NCBI RefSeq assembly: GCF_019393635.1
Contig: NC_057864.1
Location: 82,834,882 to 82,898,881 of the forward strand
Source of the DNA: Dromiciops gliroides
Lineage: Eukaryota; Chordata; Mammalia; Microbiotheria; Microbiotheriidae
Length of the DNA: 64,000 nt
Reading direction: 5' to 3'
Positions 1 through 12,009 of the stretch are shown here, in pieces. A model generated the notes under the pieces. It was not told the DNA's origin. It saw only the letters and a list, made by a program, of their open reading frames with translations, and ran no database searches. The stretch's first letter is position 1. Every line of letters begins with the position of its first letter. The position numbers and the translations under genes are program-made.

Positions 1-59
1 AAAGGAAGATTCACTGGAAGAGTTGCATCCTATACCACTGGGAAGAATACTTCCACTGG

Positions 60-175
60 TTATATACGTATTTGTACTTGTTATACAAATGTATACACAA
101 ATGTATTTGTCTACTATACACATGTGCATATACAAGTGTATGTGTATATGCATACACACATATATGTGTAGAGAT
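60..175. repeat. TA/CA-rich simple sequence
   Basis: Imperfect TATAC/ACATA low-complexity tract. The short reading frame through it is rich in Tyr, Met, Cys and Ile because of the repeat and is not a gene. Confidence 0.6.
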
Positions 176-306
176 TTAGTTGTCAATAATCCAACAAGAT
201 TCATGTGTCTGCTTTCATCATTGACAGAAATTTAACACCTTTCATATTTGAGTAGATGGTCTTTGTGAGTTACTGTGATGAAAATGGTCATAAAGAATAG
301 ACTTTC

Positions 307-473
307 GGGGCAGCTAGGTGGCGCAGTGGATAAAGCACTGGCCCTGGATTCAGGAGGACCTGAGTTCAAATCCAGCCTCAGACACTTAACACTAGCTGTG
401 TGAACCTGGGCAAGTCACTTAACCCCTATTGCCCCGCAAAAAAAAAAAAAAAATTAAAATAAAATTAAAAATT
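307..473 (+). mobile_element. tRNA-derived marsupial SINE (WSINE1/CORE-SINE type)
   Basis: Full-length copy: tRNA-like head (GGGGCAGCTAGGTGGCGCAG), a B-box-like segment (GAGTTCAAATCC), a MIR-type CORE part (GTGTGAACCTGGGCAAGTCA) and an A-rich tail. A perfect 10-bp target-site duplication AAGAATAGAC flanks it at 293-302 and 474-483, so the boundaries are exact. Low divergence and an intact duplication suggest a fairly young insertion. The family name is from memory. Confidence 0.93.
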
Positions 474-483
474 AAGAATAGAC

Positions 484-1270
484 CTCCAAATGTAAAAGGT
501 AGAACAAATATGTCCAACAGAGAATTAGAGCCCAATTTAGGTAAGGAAGAAATAAAAATATAGTCATCTACTTTAAAATGATTCAAGTAACCATAATGTT
601 AAAAAGATATCCCTGATATTGGCTCATTTCAGATATGAACTTTGAAGAGTTATGGAGAAAGAGAGAGGTACCATAAAATTGAAGAAGAGCAAATTTTTTT
701 TTCTCATTTTTTTTAAAGACTTCTATAAATTATAAAACAGTGATTTTCACATCATTGCATGGGGAAATGCTCCAACAGATTTTTAAACAGATGATGTTCA
801 GAAAGGGAAATACTAATTTTTGGAGTTGAAGTTATGCTTTCTCCTTTTCAACTCCTTTAAATGATGTCATCTGCCTCAATTAGCTCTTTTTCTATTTTAT
901 TTTTGGCTCACACTTAATTGTCCAAAACTCAACTAATTTTGGGCCTTACCTTTGATGGTAATGCTTATATGGATATTTGTTACTTATTCTCTATGCACAA
1001 TAGATCATAAATACACACAGACATAAATAAGATATGTGTATTTTTAAATCCAGTTTTAGTTCTATAAAAAGTTTTTATGCCAAACTACTATATTGATTTT
1101 AATGAATGGAAACAACTCATGATTATAAACTACAACCTTAAAATGTGTTATCTTTGAAAGGATAAAATATATAGGTTTATAAACAGATATACTGCAAATT
1201 ACTTTACATTTTAATTCAATAAAGATGTTATATTGAACATTTTAAGTCCCTAGCATCTTACCCATAATAA
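484..1270. other. AT-rich sequence, nothing recognised
   Basis: No open frame, repeat or RNA gene that I can support. Confidence 0.5.
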
Positions 1271-1528
1271 ATATATATTTAACAAATATTTGTTTTATTT
1301 ATTCATTCATTCATTCATTCACTCACTTATTTATCTATCCATTTATCTATTCATTCAACTATCTATTTAATTTGTTTATTCATCTATTTATTCATGTTTC
1401 TTTATCCTTTTATCTATTTATTTATCTATGTATCTATTCAGTTATTTGTTCATTTATTAATTCATTCATTTATCTATTTATTCATCTATTCATTCATTCA
1501 TTCAGTTGTTTGTTTATTTAATTTTTGC
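1271..1528. repeat. Degenerate tetranucleotide tract (TTCA/TTTA/TCTA)n
   Basis: About 250 bp of interleaved ATTC, TTTA and TCTA units with many substitutions. It abuts an antisense SINE remnant, so it may be that SINE's expanded A-rich tail read on the opposite strand. Confidence 0.8.
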
Positions 1529-1607
1529 AGGGGCAATGAAGGCTAAGTGACTTGCCCACCAGAATCCAGTGCCAGTGCTTGATCCACTGCACCACCTAGC
1601 TGTCCCC
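1529..1607 (-). mobile_element. SINE fragment, internally deleted (WSINE1-type)
   Basis: Antisense SINE ends are present (GGGGCAATGAAGGCTAAGTG and CACCACCTAGCTGTCCCC), but the middle (CORE to B box) is missing, leaving about 80 of about 150 bp. Confidence 0.8.
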
Positions 1608-2795
1608 AAAAATATTTGTTGATGAATTAAAAGTTTATTATGACATCTTTGTCTTTATCACTTTCACTATTGTTTTATTCCTTCTAATCTGATAATATTT
1701 CATCTTAGATACTAAATGGATTTTATATAAGCAGAATTTGGGGGAAAGGAATTTTTGATATTTAAACAATTAAAATATATAAATATAGGACAAAGGTGAT
1801 CACAAAGTATTCTGATCATAGCATAATTCTCTTCAACAAGTGCAGAACTAGAGATAATCAGACATGAGATGATTCTGAGAGAAATACTCCCTATATTTGG
1901 ACATTCATTGTAATTTCTTTTCTTTTGTTTCTTAAGAAGTTTATTATACTGGCATTAGATTAAGTTTCTAGCTCACCATATTCTCCTCATCCTTGTACAA
2001 TTTATTTGCTGACCTCCAGAGAAAATGTTTGAATTCTTAAGTTCTTTAGCATCCAATTTAGAGTTGTCTTCTGTATCACATTATGATCTGTGTAGGACTT
2101 CATTATTCATGTTGAAAACCCCACATATATTCTGATCATAGTTTCTCAACCTATCTGACTCCATTTATTTCCTACCAAATCTCTTTCCAGCTGTCCATTG
2201 ATATGTCACACTTTATGCTTTGTCCCCTTTCAAAACTGTGTTACCTCCAAGATGTTGAACATTGAAATTCTATGCAACCTATTTTTCTCTGCCTCTCCCA
2301 CTCTCTTATTCACACCAAACCTACTCTTTTTCTTCACCTTTTCCTATTCTTCCAATGTAAATATCTCTTATTTGGGTAATTTCTTTATAAAGAATAACTG
2401 TCATATGTTCAAGAAACCAGGAAAGATATTCATTGTATAGCAGAATAGTTTGTTCCTAGATCAATTGTGTAATATTAATGTGGACCATTCAGCAAATAAT
2501 GGAAGTAACATTGTAATTCTTATAACAGAATTTCACTAAAAATTAGCATGTTCTATTATTGCTATTTTCCACTAGGGAGTCATGAGGACTCATGACTCTT
2601 TAGTCTTTTTTTTCTTTATTCCTCATCAGCTTTCTCATAGAATTTTACTTTTTATACCATGGCTTCTTCACCTTGGAAGTTCATTTCACCCTTGGCCTTC
2701 TAACCTTAGAAATCGATTATACTATATGGTCCCTTCTTCTAATTGGTTAGTTATTCTCAAGGCCTTCATTTTAAGGAAAGTGCCCAGTCCATTTA
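1608..2795. other. AT-rich sequence, mostly unassigned
   Basis: No gene is supported. The pyrimidine-rich segment from about 2200 may be diverged upstream L2 sequence that belongs with the L2 end that follows. Confidence 0.4.
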
Positions 2796-2925
2796 ATGGG
2801 CAGTGTTCTCTAACTAGAATGTTAACTCCTTGAGGGCAGGAACTATCTTTCTACTTGAATTGTGTGAACAGTTCCTGACACATAGTAAGTGCTTAATAAA
2901 TGACAGTTATTGATTTGACTTGACA
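2796..2925 (+). mobile_element. L2 LINE 3' end
   Basis: Matches the L2 tail as I know it: 'aactccttgagggcagga' followed by 'gacacatagtaagtgcttaa' and 'taaatgacag'. Old, diverged copy. Confidence 0.75.
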
Positions 2926-2934
2926 AAGTTTGAA

Positions 2935-3130
2935 TTATATATTATTATGTTTATGCATTATTAATTTGACTTATATATAGTATGCATTTGAAGCAAGAAC
3001 TATAATTGTATATGTACACAAAAATAATATTTGTTTGTATATATGATGTATGAATATATATCTATATCTACTTATAGATAAAGCTATATCTATATGTATA
3101 TCAAGAAATATAAAGAGATAGAGACAGAGA
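2935..3130. repeat. AT-rich TATATCTA-type simple sequence
   Basis: Imperfect TATA/TATC repeats ending in a short GAGA stretch. Confidence 0.55.
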
Positions 3131-3464
3131 GAGCTTATTATTATGTGGATTCTGATAATTTATAGGCAATATTCCCTGAAAAAATTCAGTAACAAAATGC
3201 AATAAAACATGGTTAGCCTATAATACACATACTGATAATATTAACTAATATCAATATAATAAAAAAGGATACATAGATAAGAAATTACGCCTTTTCTTGA
3301 GAAACGATTCATTGTTCACTTTAGGAAGGTCCATTAACTCTTTAGGCCAGTTGGTTTAATTTAGCAAATTGTCTCTTATGGTGAACTAAGCTATCACTTT
3401 TCAGTGGTAGGATAAGGCCCATTAGTTTATTAATATATGATTTTATTCTCTGTTTTAGAATAGG

Positions 3465-3527
<63 letters not shown>
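3465..3527. repeat. (TG)n microsatellite
   Basis: About 31 uninterrupted TG dinucleotides; probably length-polymorphic. Confidence 0.97.
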
Positions 3528-3529
<2 letters not shown>

Positions 3530-4310
3530 GAGAAAGTGGCTCTGGATATTATAAAGCTCATTTGTCTTTTAATGAATATGCAAAGTACATTTTGTGACAT
3601 TTATTTTAGATTTTGGTTACTTAGTGAATTAATGTGATATGCTCCAAATTTTTCTCTTATATTGAAGACAGTAATTTATGAAAATATGAATAGTAGATCA
3701 TGTTTCAAGATGATTTTAATGAGAGTATTTTTCACAATGTCATATTTATGTAGCAAGTTGCTCTAGTATTAGTGACCTTTCTTTGTTATTTCCAAAGCTT
3801 GGCTCATTCAAGGTAGACTTGTAACACCTTTCAGTTCATATTATTCAGATTTCTAAAGTACCTAAGCTTTCTATATTGCTTATATAGAGTATCATAGAAA
3901 GTTAAGTCCTTAGAAAATTGAGTATGTAATGGTATTGTTCGTATAGCAACTTAAATATCCAGTGATGTTTCCTATGCTTTTCAGAGCATATTCTATTCTA
4001 AGAATACTTTTTATGATTCTTATGTAACTGTTGGCCTTCAAGTGGTTAGAGCACAATGAGAATGAGGCCAAGGCTTGGGATTTGGTCTCTGTGGTGGCTA
4101 TTTAATCTTCCTATGTTCTATGGTAATAGACTACCACCTTGACCCCAACTGACCCTCTCATAAAATTGTATCATTATTCATAAAGCAAAATGTGGTGAAT
4201 AAACACAAATCTATCATCACTGATAGAAAAAAGGGAAAGTTTACACCTATTTGTTATTAGGTCAATAGCATCATGTTTATATTTTAACATAGCACATGTT
4301 TATTAATATT
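3528..4310. other. Unassigned AT-rich sequence
   Basis: No gene or repeat recognised. Confidence 0.45.
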
Positions 4311-4319
4311 AATTATCAA

Positions 4320-4971
4320 CCCCATGCTAATGATTCTCAAATTTACCTACCATGTCCTAACCTCTCTGCTGATTTCTAATTTCATATTTTCAACAGCCTT
4401 TCATATTATCTCAAACTGGATGTCTAGTAGATATTTTAAACTCAACATGTCCAAAACAGAATTCATCATCTTCCCCCTAATCTCTTTCCCCTACCCCAGT
4501 CTTTCCTATTATTGTAGAAAGCAACACTATACTACCAGTCCTTCAGGCTTAAAACCTAAGGTGTCATTCTTTACTCCTGACTTCCCACCCCAATCCATTC
4601 AATCTTTTGCTAAGACTTGTCGGTTTTACCTTTGCAACCTCTCTCATATATGTACCTTTTTCTCTTCTGACCCTGCAACCACTCTGATGCAGGCATTTAT
4701 CCCTTCATGACTCAGTAGGTCTGTCTCAAGTCTCTCCCCACTCCAATTCATCCTCCATCCAGCCTCCAAATTGATTATCCTAAAGCATAGGTCCAACCAT
4801 ATTACGACTCTCTACTCAATGAATTCTAGTGACTCCTTACTGCCTCCAGGACCCAATACATAATTCTCTGCTTGGCATTCAAAGCCTTTCATAGCAATGT
4901 TGTTTTCCACCTTCCCAGTCTTCTTATACCTTACTCCCTGCCACTTTTATACTACTCCCTGCCATACTCTT
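4320..4971 (+). mobile_element. L2 LINE, upstream part (interrupted by a SINE)
   Basis: Resembles the L2 region that precedes its 3' end: 'ctcaacatgtccaaaacaga' then 'ttcatcatcttccccc', later 'ctaagacttgtcggttttac' and 'ctgcctccaggacccaatac'. The 128-residue frame here is a chance opening in the L2 relic. The element continues after the nested SINE. Confidence 0.8.
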
Positions 4972-5133
4972 TGCTTGTGTTTGTTTGTTTATTTTTTTAG
5001 TGAGGAAATTGGGGTTAAGTGACTTACCCAGGGTCACACAGCTAGTATGTGTCAAGTGTCTGAGGCCAGATTTGAACTCGGGTACTCCTGACTCCAGGGC
5101 CGGTGCTCTATTCACTGTGCCACCTAGCTGCCC
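4972..5133 (-). mobile_element. SINE (WSINE1-type) nested in L2
   Basis: Antisense full-length SINE. The target-site duplication CCCTGCCATACTCTT is perfect at 4957-4971 and 5134-5148, proving insertion into the older L2 copy. Confidence 0.93.
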
Positions 5134-5148
5134 CCCTGCCATACTCTT

Positions 5149-5529
5149 AGATCCAATGATACTGACTTCCTTAATATTCCTCAAAAAGATACTCCATCTC
5201 TCAGCTCAGGGGATATTTTCTGGTTTTATCTCATTTCTGGCATGCTCTTTTTCCTCAACTTTGTTTACTGGCTATCCTGGCTTCCTTTAAGTCTATCTTC
5301 TGTAGGAAGCCTTTTTGAACCCATCTTATATTTAGTTCCTTTCCTCTCTTACTTCCTAATTTTCCTCTATATAGCTTGTTTGTACAATTTCATTTTCTTG
5401 TTTTCTTCCCTCTTAGACTATGAACTCCCTGAGGGGAATGATGTTGCCTCATTTATGTATCTCCAACACTTTGCACAGTGTCTGGCATTTATTAGGTGCT
5501 TAGTAAATATTTATTGTCTGACTGACTAA
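5149..5529 (+). mobile_element. L2 LINE, 3' end (continuation)
   Basis: Continues the interrupted L2: 'gactatgaactccctgaggg', 'gtgtctggcatttattaggt' and 'gcttagtaaatatttattgt', then the GACTGACT tail typical of L2. Together the two parts give roughly 1 kb of L2. Confidence 0.85.
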
Positions 5530-5745
5530 AAAGGACCCATATGTACTAAAATATTTATAGCAGCCCCCCCTTTTTTTTTGGTTGCATTAAAGAATGATAA
5601 ACTAAATGAATAGCATTTGGGGAATGGCTGAACAAATCTTGGTATATGAATGTAATTAGATGCTATTGTGCTTTAAAAAATAAAATGATTAGATGGATGC
5701 CTTCAGAGAAACTTTGGATGACTCATGAATTGATGCAGTTTTTGT
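5530..5745 (+). mobile_element. L1 LINE 3'-region fragment
   Basis: Matches the late marsupial L1 segment: 'aaaggacccatatgtac', 'atatttatagcag', 'ttggggaatggctgaacaaa' and 'ggtatatgaatgtaat'. Diverged. Confidence 0.75.
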
Positions 5746-5935
5746 TTAACCATTCCCAAATCAGTGCATATCTGTTTCTTATTCTAATAACTACAAAACA
5801 TGTTTACTTAAATAGCTTAGTATATATGAGACAATTCGTATTAAATTTTTTCTCCTTTTGACATATGCCCAGCAATGAGATCTCTGGGTGAGAGGGTATG
5901 AATCAATAGGAACATATTTGTCTTATATAGGCTGA
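5746..5935 (-). mobile_element. Possible antisense L1 3'-region fragment
   Basis: Begins 'aaccattcccaaatcagtg' and ends near 'atctctgggtgagagggtat', which resembles the reverse complement of the same late L1 region found just before it. If so, the two make an inverted pair. The match is weak. Confidence 0.4.
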
Positions 5936-7554
5936 GGTGGTTTCTCCCTAAGGAAGTAAGGAGGCCATACCCAGAACTCAGTTGATCCTACAGTCTAAGG
6001 ATGTTGTTGGTCTCAAACAAACTCAGAACTGGGATTGTGGTGGGGTTGGGGGGCATTTTAAGAAAGAATTTGTTAACTTACCTGGCAGAGAAGAGAACTG
6101 AAAAGGGTTTGGCCCACTCACCCAACCTCTGTAAGTTTAATATCATATAGTGTTCAAATAAAGAAACAAAGAAATTATAGCTGATTATACATGGGCAGCT
6201 TCTGAATAAGATATAGAGGTTGCTTGTAATTATATAATGGAAGGAAACACCTTATATTCCTTGCAGTAATCTACTGCTTCTCTGGAGGGTCTCTGGGATC
6301 AGCAGGACCTACACATCCTGAGTTAAACATTAAACAATTCTGTTCTCTCATCCACAAGTGCTAGGCTTAAACAATTCAATAAAGTTTTCCTACAGTTCAA
6401 AAAGTCCAACTCGTATGGAGAATGGGCTCTGGACATTTTACGAAGATTCCCATTGCCCTCGTTTTCTGACCTAGTATTATCAATTTGCATGGTGAATGCA
6501 AAGGTGCAGGGAAGTGGTGTTTTATCTAACTTTAATAAAGAATTGAATCATTTTTAATCTTATCAATAAAATTGTTTTTATTAAATTTTATAGTCCATGA
6601 AAGCACCATTGCATTTTAATTCTTGGACTGCTCTAAGCCAAGCCTGGCCTAAAATATTTCTCATAGCCTATAGGGGGGTTGTTAGAAAGGCTAATTTTAC
6701 TGCTGAAGTATGGGGAAGGATGATTTGGAAGAAAAATAGTTTCAAATATTTGGACAGCTAGAAAAAGGATCTTTGAGTGGTCTGGTGGCAACAATTTTAG
6801 ACATATCTGAATCATCTCCATGGGATAAAGAAGAAACCCCCACTATCTCTGAAGGATTATTAGCACAATAGGTACTTAGTGAGATTGACAGGGAGTACAG
6901 AAAAATTACAAGATTGACAATCCCCTGGCTCTTATTAACTATTTTAGAAAAGCTGGATAATCAACATAAAATGAAAATAAGTTATCTTTGCATGCTTAGC
7001 AATTAAAATCAAAGGTAAATATGCTTTTGAATTTTAAAGACTATGCCTTGAAGACAGGGGAGTAGTTTATAGATTTAGGAACAGCATAAGTGAAAAGGGT
7101 AACTAACTCTAATGGAGTTTGGGAATGCTAGTTTACAGATGGAAAGAATATCTTCTGACCCAGAGATTTTGCTACTGAATGTGTTAAACTTTAATAATAT
7201 TAGAAGTGTAAGAAAGATAAAGTGGAGCGAGTGTTAATATGAAAATGTATCTACTAAGTCATGGGTACATGTTGAAATCTGATTTTGGTGGAAGGATATC
7301 TCCATGCTGATGAAATCATGTATCTCATAAATACATATTTATATAAGTATAATGTACACATGTAGGTATGTAGATATGGATATGGACATTTGAATAGACA
7401 TATACATTTGTGATACGAAATCAGGCACCCCAACAGAGACAAAAAGCATCCATTTCCTTGTTAAACAATGAGCAAATAACCCACTCAACCCAAAAGAGAA
7501 AGCTCTAATTTATAGAGACAAATGAAATGAAAGAAAAGCCCAAGAGATAGTTAT
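5936..7554. other. Unassigned sequence
   Basis: No gene recognised. An AATAAA near 6379 and moderately GC-rich stretches at 5950-6100 and 6270-6470 could belong to a decayed LTR, but I cannot show termini. Confidence 0.4.
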
Positions 7555-8235
7555 TATCAATTTAGAGTTATAATCAATTTATTGATTTATTTAGAGTTAT
7601 AATCAATTTATTAATTAGGTTAGCTGGCAATCAATAAATTGATTGTGGTTTCTTTTGGTAATCAAAGACCAAACTATGGAGATCACTGAATGTTTAAATA
7701 CCTTTGCAAAAGGTGTGTGTGTGGGGGGGGGGGCTGGGAAGGTGGGTATCCCTGACAAGGTGAAATCAATGCTAATTTGTGAACAATTAATGAGGGGGTA
7801 GGCATATTAATGAGGAGGTGGATGAAAAGTCTTCAGGTCCTGTTGAGAACGTGGCTTTATTATGAGACTCAACCACTATCAGCTATCTGGATAAAGGAAT
7901 CCATCTCTACCCAGTTCACTCTGGCTGTTTTTTTTCCTTCATGAGCTGGGTTACCCTAAGTTCTAATGGAGTGGTTCAAGGATATAACCTTAATTCTTTG
8001 GAGCTGAAATTCACGTAGACTCAAAACAGAAGTAAGGTCTCCTAGTTGGGTGGGGTCCTGCAGAAGAACAAGGAGCTGTTTCCCTGAGGATTTGGGCAAT
8101 CTCATCTATCAGCCTTGTTCTGGAGACACTGGCTGACCTACAGGGGTTGGTCCATGAATAAGAAAATAAAAATCCTGGATACTAATTTAATAATTGGATA
8201 TTAATATGATAAAAAAATAATTTCCCTCACTAAAT
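7555..8235 (-). mobile_element. Unnamed LTR-like dispersed repeat, copy 1
   Basis: Co-linear with the block at 15691-16255. Shared anchors include AACAATTAATGAGGGGGT (7782-7799 and 15857-15874), ATATTAATGAGGAGGTGG, 'ccatctctaccca/cca' and a closing ATTGGTTATTAAT-like segment. Several ERV LTRs here have the same kind of layout. On the minus strand an AATAAA-like signal lies near the low-coordinate end, so I infer an antisense LTR. No gag, pol or env sequence is attached. A poly-G tract lies at 7722-7732. Confidence 0.6.
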
Positions 8236-9410
8236 TACTTAACAGATCTTCCTCACTCATTGTTCTTAATCTAGTCAAGAAACCTTGAAATTGGACTTGT
8301 AATTGTTTTTGGTCAGCAGGACCAATGAAACAGACTTTATAAAATGATACTTTAAGAACATTTTTTTTATATGAGATCTTCAAAACTGTAGGTGACTTCA
8401 TTATCTGAAGTAGGTTTATGCCACCAATAAAATCAATAACAAAGTATATTTCGGAGGTCCTTCAGTTTTCACCATGATTCTACACTTAATCTGGTACTGT
8501 CAGGAATGATGTTTCCTTAGAAACTGAAGCTATTTTAGGAAAAGAAGGGGAAGCTAAGGATTGCAGCTCCATAGGAAACACTTTTCTATTTGTAGAAGCA
8601 GAGTGCTAACTCTCCTTTATGGATTTTTTTCTTGCTAATGAGGACCATAAGTATGACTTTGATAGGATTTTTCAATAGAGGAAAATTTGCAAATATAGAG
8701 AAATAATATTTTGCTAATTTGAAGGTTCATTCAAATGCAATTACTACCTCCTTTGTGATCCCTTAATTACAGAAAACTTGAATTTCTAACAAAAATAGAA
8801 GAAAAATAGGATAGGTATAGTTTAATAGAGTTCCACATTGCACAATTGGCTATTTGGTTATTGCTGTCACATGAAAATTACAACCTCTACCTGTAAAACA
8901 CATTCACAAAAAAACTTAATATTTTTGTTATTAAATTAAACATTGGCCACAATGACTGCCGCTTCTCAAGTAATTGTTTGAAGTTGATTAGCTGTATAAA
9001 TTTTGGAGATACATTTTCTGCACCAGTTCACTGTAATTAGGAACTGTCAGCCTAACAATGAGAATCCTTATTCTAACATGCCCAGCAATTGTCAAAAGAA
9101 TAAAAGATTGATTTCTATAACTAAACATAACCAACAGAAGTAAGAATTTGAAGACAGCATTAACCCCTGTGCTTCCTAATAAATATGAACAGTTCTCTAG
9201 TTCAAGTTTTTTTATTAGAATCAATTATTCACAAAGCTCAGATGCATTTGTGATCTCATCCATTTGGTTGTTCCATCCACTGACAATCCATTTATGTTCA
9301 CCTACCTTGTTAGTCTCATCTGTAACCTGCTGTAGAGGGTCCACTTAATATGATGAGGGCTACTATGACTTTTTCCTAGTAGCAAGATGATCAAAGGACT
9401 CAGGCAGCCA
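8236..9410. other. Unassigned AT-rich sequence
   Basis: No gene or repeat recognised; the short frames present show no family resemblance. Confidence 0.45.
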
Positions 9411-9535
9411 ATTAGTCAGTTGGTCAATAAACATTTATTAAATGGCTACTGTGTACCAGACACTATGCTAAGTGCCAGAGATACAAAGAAAGGCAAATGA
9501 CAGTGCCTATTCTCAAGACATATATGGTTCAACCC
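9411..9535 (-). mobile_element. L2 LINE 3' end, antisense
   Basis: Reverse-strand L2 tail: 'aataaacatttattaaatgg', 'ctactgtgtaccagacacta', then 'cagtgcctattctcaagaca'. Confidence 0.75.
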
Positions 9536-9635
9536 ACCATCTACCATCTGCTTCTCTACTTTTTGTCCTCCCTATCCAATGCAATGTCAAAAGAATGATA
9601 GGACCTCTGTTACATTGAGTAGGTCCCCTATGGAC

Positions 9636-9768
9636 GATGTTGTTGTTGTCATTGCTGTTCACTTGTTTCAGTTTTATCCAACTCTTCTGGGCCCTATTTG
9701 GGGTTTTCTTGGCAAAGATACTGAAATGGTTTGCTATTTCCTTCTCTAACTCATTTTACAGAGGCAGA
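9636..9768 (+). mobile_element. Composite SINE with RTE-like part, left half
   Basis: Reads 'ttatccaactcttctgggcc', 'ggggttttcttggcaaagat' and 'tttgctatttccttctctaa', the left half of a marsupial composite SINE whose start resembles an RTE/BovB tail. A longer SINE interrupts it and it resumes at 10069. Confidence 0.8.
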
Positions 9769-10068
9769 GGGGGCAGCTAGGTGGCTCAGTGGATAGAGCA
9801 CCTAGCCCTGAAGTTGGACAGACCTGAGTTCAAATCTTACCTCAGACAATTACTAGTTATGTGACCCTGGGCAAGTCACTTAACCCCAACTACCTTAAAC
9901 ATCTGGGGCCATCTCTAGTCGTCCACATAATATATCTTGCCACTGGACCCAGATGGCTCCAGAGTAGAAAATGAGGCTGGTGACTTTGCACAGCCCTTTC
10001 TCACTTAAATCCAATTCATTGCAAGTCATGATATCTGCTGTGGTCCTCTTCAAGAATGAAGGACAAAC
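9769..10068 (+). mobile_element. Long-form tRNA-SINE (about 300 bp) nested in a composite SINE
   Basis: Starts with the usual GGGGGCAGCTAGGTGGC head and CORE segment, but instead of an A tail continues for about 150 bp ('ccactggacccagatggctc', 'gaggctggtgactttgcaca', 'aatgaaggacaaacaacag'). This extended form differs from the about 150-bp copies elsewhere in the window and marks a distinct subfamily. It splits the composite SINE around it. Confidence 0.85.
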
Positions 10069-10218
10069 AACAGTTGAGGAGCCTAGGCAAACAAGGTTAA
10101 GTAATTTTCCCAGGTCATACAGCTAGTAAGTATCTGAGGCTAGATTTGAACTCAGGAAGATGAGTCTTCCTGATTTCCAGCCCATAACTCTATCCACTGC
10201 ACCACCTAGCTTCTCTCA
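10069..10218 (+). mobile_element. Composite SINE, right half
   Basis: Resumes with 'gcaaacaaggttaagtaatt', 'catacagctagtaagtatct' and ends 'ctatccactgcaccacctag'. Confidence 0.8.
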
Positions 10219-10582
10219 TGGAGGATTTAGGGGATGACAAGGATTGATTGTGATCTGCACTGGTGATAAGAATGGGGAGGCACAGATGAGATCACAGATC
10301 CATTGGAATATTTAAAAGTATTGGACTGTACTCTTAGCTTCAAAGAAGACTATTTAAAGTCTTTCAGAACTGATTTTCTGAAAAGTAATCTCACTAGGGA
10401 ACTTAATTCATCAAAATTTAGAGACATAATCACAATATAAATAACAAACTTACTTAACTTCTCAGTATCAGATTTGCCTTAGAAAACAGGAAAATGTGTA
10501 ACCAAGTGATAAATTCTTAAGGTACTTGGTATAAAACATAATTTATCAGTCTCTGAAAGTTTTTTGAACCAACAGTACCTTA
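10219..10582. other. Unassigned AT-rich sequence
   Basis: Nothing recognised. Confidence 0.45.
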
Positions 10583-11007
10583 TGTAATGATTGGAATGAT
10601 GCCACCTACTGGAGGCTTGCTGTGGGAAAGCTCCACCATGAGGAAAATGCCTCAGAGACATTGTGCTTTTCCTTGGCGTCAGGAAATGACGTTTGCTCAT
10701 GGGTGCTGTCTATCAAGGCTACCAGCCAATCAACTTGAGGAGCCTCCTATGGTCTGGGAGGAGACAGGAAGGAGGAAAGGGAGCCTGCGCAGAGAGCTCT
10801 GGGGCTTGCTGGGTTCCTGACTGGATGGTGGTGGCAGCAGAGGACTTCACAGGAAATTTGAGGAAAGATAGGAATGCCAGGCTGTTGGAATTCTGTTCTC
10901 AATCTTTTTCTTTCTATTTTCCAATAAACTCTTAAAAACCTAAACTCGTTTTATCAGTGATTTTAGTCAGTTTCCCCCAAAACTGGGGGAACAGATTAGA
11001 ATCCACA
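10583..11007 (+). mobile_element. Solo ERV LTR, about 425 bp
   Basis: Starts TGTAATGATT and ends AATCCACA (TG...CA). It contains a CRE-like TGACGT (10687-10692), a CCAAT box (10724-10728), a GC-rich U3/R section and an AATAAA signal at 10923-10928. The downstream part ('agtcagtttcccccaaaact', 'gggggaacagattagaatcc') matches the reverse complement of the start of the LTR at 26053. The flanking duplication is not clear (CTTA/TTTA). No internal viral genes are attached, so it is a solo LTR. Confidence 0.8.
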
Positions 11008-12009
11008 TTTAGAATCTTAAATTACACACTTAATAAAAGTTATATTTCTTATATTGAGTTGGTTTCCCTATTGCCATTCAATAAATTTGAAACATTATAC
11101 CTCTCTAATTGATGAAGACCATTTTTGTTATTTTTAATTTCATTATTTAGCGCATGTCACATTTAAATATTGTAAATGATACTCCCCCAGACCCATTAAA
11201 TCATTCAGTTTGACTTAATTAACAAAATTCACTGGTAATTATTTTGGTATAACATAGAATCATATTGAAGGCATTCATTTCTATAGAAGTGTTCAAAATC
11301 CATGGTAGTGTTATACAAGGTGGGGAAAAAATGCTCCATACAATATTTAACTAGTAAATTTCAGAATCTGAAAATGCACTTAAATCAAGGCTTTTCTGCC
11401 CTCCCCCCAAATGCTGGTGAATAAGTTGAATTTTACTGGGATATTTTATGTTATTTGCCCAATACATCTACAATGAAAGTATTGGACTTTTCAGGGTTTT
11501 GGCTAATATATTTTTTGAGAAGAAAAGAAAATTCACTTTAAAGTAAACAACAATTGTGTAATACCTTTCAGGCCCTTCTCTAATGAAAAGAACACAATTC
11601 TTCCCTTTAAAATAAAGGAGTAAAAGGAAAGAAAGTGAGGTAGAAAATGGAAAAACTCAATAATGCATTTTTTAGGCAGTTCATTTAAATGTCAAAAACA
11701 TCATATTTGATAGAAGACTAGATATCCCAAACATTTTCTTAGAACTTTTGTCCTGATTATGAGCTCGTAGGGACACTGTTTATAGAACACTGCCTATGTG
11801 TTATCAATGAAAATTAGCTGTAAGGTAAGCAGGGAGAAAGTGAAAAGAGAATGAAGAGTAATTATTTATATGAGACATTGCAGAAAGTTGTGCTTAAGTA
11901 TAACATGGCATTTTTTTCAAAATAAGAAACAAGCTAGTAAGTCACTAAAAATGTGACTCTTTTTATTATATGAAATCTAAAGAATGAAAACATTGAAGAT
12001 TCAAGGGTA
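11008..12009. other. Unassigned AT-rich sequence
   Basis: No gene or repeat recognised. Confidence 0.45.

Noticed and set aside
307-400. tRNA gene candidates (A- and B-box-like heads)
   Set aside because: All such sequences in the window are SINE heads continuing into the CORE segment, with no tRNA fold completed.
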